The translations under genes and the position numbers were made by a program. From Candidatus Methanophagales archaeon (lineage in GTDB: Archaea; Halobacteriota; Syntropharchaeia; Alkanophagales; Methanospirareceae): a DNA stretch of 33,179 bases. The first letter of the stretch is position 1. Every line of letters begins with the position of its first letter. The notes beneath the pieces were generated by a model. That model was not told the origin of the DNA and did not search any database. It saw only the letters and a list, made by a program, of their open reading frames with translations. The stretch spans positions 1-33,179 of the forward strand of contig JAUVZJ010000020.1 of the NCBI GenBank assembly GCA_030602585.1. Direction: 5' to 3'. Positions 33,140 to 33,179 of this stretch are shown here, one piece after another.

Positions 33140-33179
33140 ATGTATATACCCACCCGTGATGAAATTCGTGCAGCCTACC
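33140..33179 (+). CDS. Start of a gene cut by the window edge, possibly an IS66-like transposase
   Basis: ATG 33140 is preceded by GGAGG at 33126-33130, 9 nt upstream. The 13 visible codons read MYIPTRDEIRAAY. 'REEIRALY/RDEIRAAY' near the N-terminus is reminiscent of IS66-type transposases, but the evidence is short and no terminal inverted repeat was identified upstream. Confidence 0.3.
   Translation, partial: MYIPTRDEIRAAY

Overview
The window comes from an archaeon of the methanogen/ANME lineage (Halobacteriota-like). Archaeal marks are a glycerol-1-phosphate dehydrogenase for the archaeal lipid backbone, archaeal-type S-adenosylmethionine synthetase, aIF2-beta, ribosomal proteins L15e and L37e, an Sm-like protein, a class I CCA-adding enzyme, archaeal SepF, a ZPR1 zinc finger, UPF0179, DUF763 and a protein matching methanogenesis marker 12. 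No methanogenesis enzyme is present, so methanogen, methanotroph or alkane oxidiser cannot be told apart.

Layout. (1) About 1-3055 is an accessory cassette region with every gene on +: a small-gene remnant, a two-gene unit (PUA/EVE-like protein plus uracil-DNA-glycosylase-like protein), a pRiA4b ORF-3-like gene, and an antitoxin with a truncated RelE/ParE toxin. Between them lie structured repeats of about 80-90 nt with attC-like architecture. (2) About 3070-24057 is a core chromosomal block: DEAD-box helicase, multi-FeS radical SAM protein, SepF-ZPR1-MAT, a GIY-YIG-like protein, PolX, a VapBC-like pair, NAD-dependent DNA ligase, uS2-MEMO-RPA-associated protein-G1P dehydrogenase-UPF0179-marker 12, then aIF2-beta, tRNA-Ser(UGA), L37e, LSm, L15e, DUF763 and CCA transferase. 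(3) About 24100-33179 is a second accessory region: a small membrane protein, an attC-like repeat interrupted at its core by a 111-nt MITE-like inverted-repeat element, an MNT antitoxin with a broken HEPN toxin, and a five-gene defence operon (DNA methyltransferase, HEPN-like protein, Orc/Cdc6-like ATPase with zinc ribbon, BsaWI-like restriction enzyme, second methyltransferase). After another attC-like repeat come a KamA-like radical SAM protein that lacks the PLP-lysine loop, a second MNT gene with a broken HEPN gene, HicB with a truncated HicA, a tyrosine-recombinase C-terminal scrap and the start of a possible transposase.

How it fits together. The middle is replication, repair, translation, cell division and lipid housekeeping. 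The flanks look like clusters of integron-type cassettes without an integrase: same orientation, one attC-like repeat after each gene or unit, and a gene stop codon lying inside a repeat core. All four toxin-antitoxin loci in the flanks keep an intact antitoxin but have a destroyed toxin. The attC assignment rests on architecture seen by eye; the distal R' cores depart from the bacterial consensus.
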